Shown here in pieces: positions 61,747 to 64,000 of a DNA stretch of 64,000 nt. Under the pieces are notes generated by a model. The model was given only the letters and a program-made list of their open reading frames with translations. It made no database searches and was not told the origin of the DNA. A program made the position numbers and the translations under genes. Positions within the stretch are counted from its first letter, which is position 1. Each line of letters begins with the position of its first letter. The DNA lies in NCBI GenBank assembly GCA_963737835.1, contig CAVTUH010000001.1, positions 3,038,001 through 3,102,000 of the forward strand, read 5' to 3'. This stretch comes from Palsa-1248 sp963737835. Lineage in GTDB: Bacteria; Gemmatimonadota; Gemmatimonadetes; Gemmatimonadales; Gemmatimonadaceae.

Positions 61747-62791
61747 CTGTTCTGTATCGACTGCGGCACGTGGAATCGCGCGGTCGCAGTCCAATGCACC
61801 CGCTGCGCGAGTGCCCTGCCATCTCTAACCGCGACCGCCAGCGAGCCGCCGGACGCGGAGGTCTCCCAACTCCGACGGGTGACTGGTAATCGCTACCGCA
61901 TCGTCCGGCGATTGGGCAGCGGCGGCATGGCGCACGTCTACTACGCCGAGCACGTGGCTCTGGGCCGACCGTTGGTCATCAAGGTCCTGCACGCGCAACT
62001 GGCGAAGGAAGAGGAGATGCGAGAGCGCTTCCGTCGCGAGGCGGAAGCTGCCGCACATTCTCGTTCATCCCTTCATCTGTCCCATCGTCGACTACGGCGC
62101 CACCGACGACATCGTGTATCTCCTGATGCCCTTTTTTGGCGGGGGCTCGCTGGCCGACCGACTGGTCCGGGAGCGATCGGTGCCGCCGAACTTCGCCGCG
62201 TCGACGGCTGCGCAGGTCGCGTGTGCGCTGGACTACGCCCATCGCCGGGGCGTGGTGCACCGCGACATCAAGCCGGACAACATTCTCTTCAATGACGATG
62301 GCTACGCGATCATCACCGACTTCGGGATTGCGACGGCGCGAAGGCATGGGCGACTCACGGGCACCGGACGGGCGATGGGGACTCCGCATTACATGTCCCC
62401 GGAGCAGGCAATGGGACGCATGGTCGATGGGCGGAGCGACCTGTACGCCGTTGGCGTGATGCTGTACGAGATGCTGCTCGGGTTTCCGCCGTTCGACGGC
62501 GCCGATTCGTACTCCGTCGGCTACAAGCATGTGCACGAGGCGCCGGTGGCTCCCGAGGTCGTCGATTCGCGCACCCCGCCGGCCCTCGCGGCGGTCATCA
62601 TGAAGTGTCTGGCGAAGTCTCCCGACGAGCGGTTCCAGCGGGGCATACAGCTCGCTGACGCGCTCATCGCATACCTCGCCCAGGTGGCGTCCCCGTCCGC
62701 GTCGCGCCTCTCGTGGCTGGCTCGGAAAACCGCCTCCGGCTCCCAGCCCTTGACGGAGACGGGCGCTAACGCTTCGCGTAGAAAGGAGTGA
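61747..62791 (+). CDS. Zinc-ribbon Ser/Thr protein kinase, apparent frameshift and CTG start
   Basis: A Hanks-type kinase. The N-terminus is a zinc ribbon (CIDC at residues 3-6, CTRC at 17-20), then GSGGMAHVY (P-loop), VIK (Lys79), and after a frame change VDYGATDDIVYLLMPFF, HRDIKPDNILF and DFGIAT. Removing one T in CATTC at 62056-62060 gives 347 residues. The ribosome binding site GGAGG (61734-61738) points to CTG 61747 as the start; no ATG or GTG fits. There is no membrane helix. The last codons and stop belong to a heptamer element. Confidence 0.85.
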
Positions 62792-62850
62792 GGAGAAAGG
62801 AGAAAGGAGACTAAGAAGCGTTGGACGTTGGACGTTAGACGCTGGACGAC
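62761..62850 (+). repeat. GC-hairpin plus heptamers at the kinase 3' end
   Basis: GGGCGC head with a GCTTCGCG arm (62761-62778), then AGAAAGG, AGTGAGG, AGAAAGG, AGAAAGG, AGACTAA (62780-62814), followed by TTGGACG twice, TTAGACG and CTGGACG (62821-62848). The kinase stop TGA lies inside the second unit, AGTGAGG. Two heptamer families are adjacent here. Confidence 0.75.
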
Positions 62851-62886
62851 CAACCTCGAGGACTGCCGGAGCGCCATATTTCCTGT

Positions 62887-64000
62887 ATGGCGTCGACCGT
62901 GGGGGCGGAGAGGACTGGTGGCGCGACTGAGGCCGGGCCGGGGGGTGAGGGCGCGCTGGCCCACCACCCACCGCAGCGGTTCGTCGAGATCGCGTTGGCG
63001 CTGCCACTGTTCCAGACCTTCACATATGCGGTCGAGGGCGAGCCGGCAAACCCGTTGGTGCCCGGGACGCGGGTTGTGGTCCCCTTCCGCTCGCGGCGCG
63101 TCGTAGGCATCTGCATCGGCGCGACGGATGCGCCGCCCGCGCGTGGCACCCCCAAACCGATTCTCGAGGTTCCCGACGCGACGCCGGTCCTGGACGCGCC
63201 GCTCATGACGCTCTGCCAGTGGATGGCAGACTATTACGCCGTGCCCCTGGGCGTTGCGGTCCGCTCTGCGCTGCCGGCAGCCCTCACCGGAGCCGCAGCG
63301 CCTCACCCATCTCGCAAGACCCGGCGGGTGGCTGAGCTCCGAAACGACGTGCCTTCGCTCCTCCAGCGGGAACGACTCTTCGCCCGTGCGCCGCGACAGC
63401 GCGCCGCCTATGAGTACCTCGAGTCGGTCGGTGGTCGCACGTCGGTCGAGCTGCTGATCGAGCAGGTGCACTGCGCGCCATCAGTCATTCAGGCGCTGCA
63501 CACGCGTGGCCTGATCAGCCTGATCGACGAGGTGCTCGATCGCGATCCATTCGCTGCACGGCGGGTCGAGCCGCCTGCGGGCCACCGGCCGACGCCCGCG
63601 CAAGCGGCAGCGATCAGCGCGCTCATGGCCGCGCAACCGGGAGAGGTCTGTCTGCTGCACGGCGTGACAGGCAGTGGCAAGACGCTTGTGTACATCGAGC
63701 TGCTCCGTCGGGTCGTGAACGAACGGAAGCAATCGGCGATCGTGCTCGTGCCGGAGATTGCCCTCACCCCGCAGACGGTCGATCGGTTTCGCGCCGTGTT
63801 CGGTGATCGCGTGGCCGTGCTCCACAGCGCGCTCAGCGAGGGCGAACGGTACGACGCGTGGCTCGCGCTGCGGGATGGCACGAAGCGCATCGCGGTGGGC
63901 GCGCGCTCGGCTGTCTTTGCCCCGCTTCCCGATCTCGGGGCGATCATCGTCGACGAGGAGCACGAGAGCACCTACAAGCAGGGCGAGTCCCCACGCTACC
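62887..64000 (+). CDS. priA: Primosomal protein N' (replication restart helicase PriA), 5' part
   Basis: PriA restarts stalled replication forks. The visible ~371 residues start with a Gly-rich stretch, then the 3'-DNA-binding domain (FVEIALALPLFQTFTYAVEG, VVVPFRSRRVVGICIG), the helicase motif I GVTGSGKT near residue 260, VPEIALTPQTVDRF, and DEEH near residue 356. The zinc-binding part and helicase motifs IV-VI lie beyond the window end. ATG 62887 follows the repeat region without a clear Shine-Dalgarno. Confidence 0.93.
   Translation, partial: MASTVGAERTGGATEAGPGGEGALAHHPPQRFVEIALALPLFQTFTYAVEGEPANPLVPGTRVVVPFRSRRVVGICIGATDAPPARGTPKPILEVPDATPVLDAPLMTLCQWMADYYAVPLGVAVRSALPAALTGAAAPHPSRKTRRVAELRNDVPSLLQRERLFARAPRQRAAYEYLESVGGRTSVELLIEQVHCAPSVIQALHTRGLISLIDEVLDRDPFAARRVEPPAGHRPTPAQAAAISALMAAQPGEVCLLHGVTGSGKTLVYIELLRRVVNERKQSAIVLVPEIALTPQTVDRFRAVFGDRVAVLHSALSEGERYDAWLALRDGTKRIAVGARSAVFAPLPDLGAIIVDEEHESTYKQGESPRY

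Overview
The window (64 kb, GC-rich, Gram-negative gene content) is the main translation/transcription gene cluster of a bacterial chromosome. Gene order, the dimeric-type glycyl-tRNA synthetase, and a long RpoB with extra segments fit Gemmatimonadota or a related high-GC phylum. That placement is inference; there is no rRNA to confirm it. Most genes are on the + strand.

Layout. (1) 1-14.9 kb: 3' end of cysS, four tRNAs (Thr-UGU, Tyr-GUA, Gly-UCC, Thr-GGU) feeding into tuf copy 1, then rpmG-secE-nusG-rplK-rplA-rplJ-rplL-rpoB-rpoC, closed by a strong hairpin. (2) 14.9-29.8 kb: a cell-envelope glycosylation island between rpoC and rpsL, where many bacteria have no gap. It holds four GT-C-like membrane proteins, three GT2 glycosyltransferases, a methyltransferase, a lipoprotein and a secreted amidohydrolase. 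(3) 30-34.9 kb: rpsL-rpsG, terminator, fusA, tuf copy 2. (4) 35-48.7 kb: the S10-spc cluster from rpsJ to rplO, secY, adk and map. The usual next block (infA, rpmJ, rpsM, rpsK, rpsD, rpoA, rplQ) is not here. (5) 48.7-64 kb: ftcD and an inositol-monophosphatase-like gene on the minus strand; trpS, purA, a YpdA-like reductase, glyQS and an M3 peptidase; a sensor kinase with two small proteins, one resembling a ubiquitin fold; then an HDAC-family gene, a lone GvpL/F-like gene, a Ser/Thr kinase and the start of priA.

The main unexplained structure is in the intergenic DNA. About a dozen copies of a modular element lie just downstream of genes: a GC-rich hairpin head followed by purine heptamers (AGAAAGG or AGAAAGT), ending near AGACGAA. 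Other heptamer tracts (GGGGTCA, TTAGACG, GGTTTGG) have different sequences but the same 7-nt period. A separate REP-like palindrome, usually carrying GTAG at its foot, occurs seven times. It forms part of the 5' leader of both tuf genes, where it could switch between two mutually exclusive hairpins, one of which covers the start codon. I see none of these repeats in the glycosylation island.

Six genes between 41.8 and 62.1 kb (rplE, secY, an IMPase-like gene, the YpdA-like gene, the M3 peptidase, the kinase) need eight single-base corrections to read through, all of them apparent +1 insertions. Four of these share the pentamer GAATG/CATTC. Residual sequencing error is the likeliest cause, but the clustering and shared motif deserve a check. 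Several ribosomal proteins carry unusual low-complexity tails, most strikingly an approximately 80-residue RGG-type N-terminus on S5.
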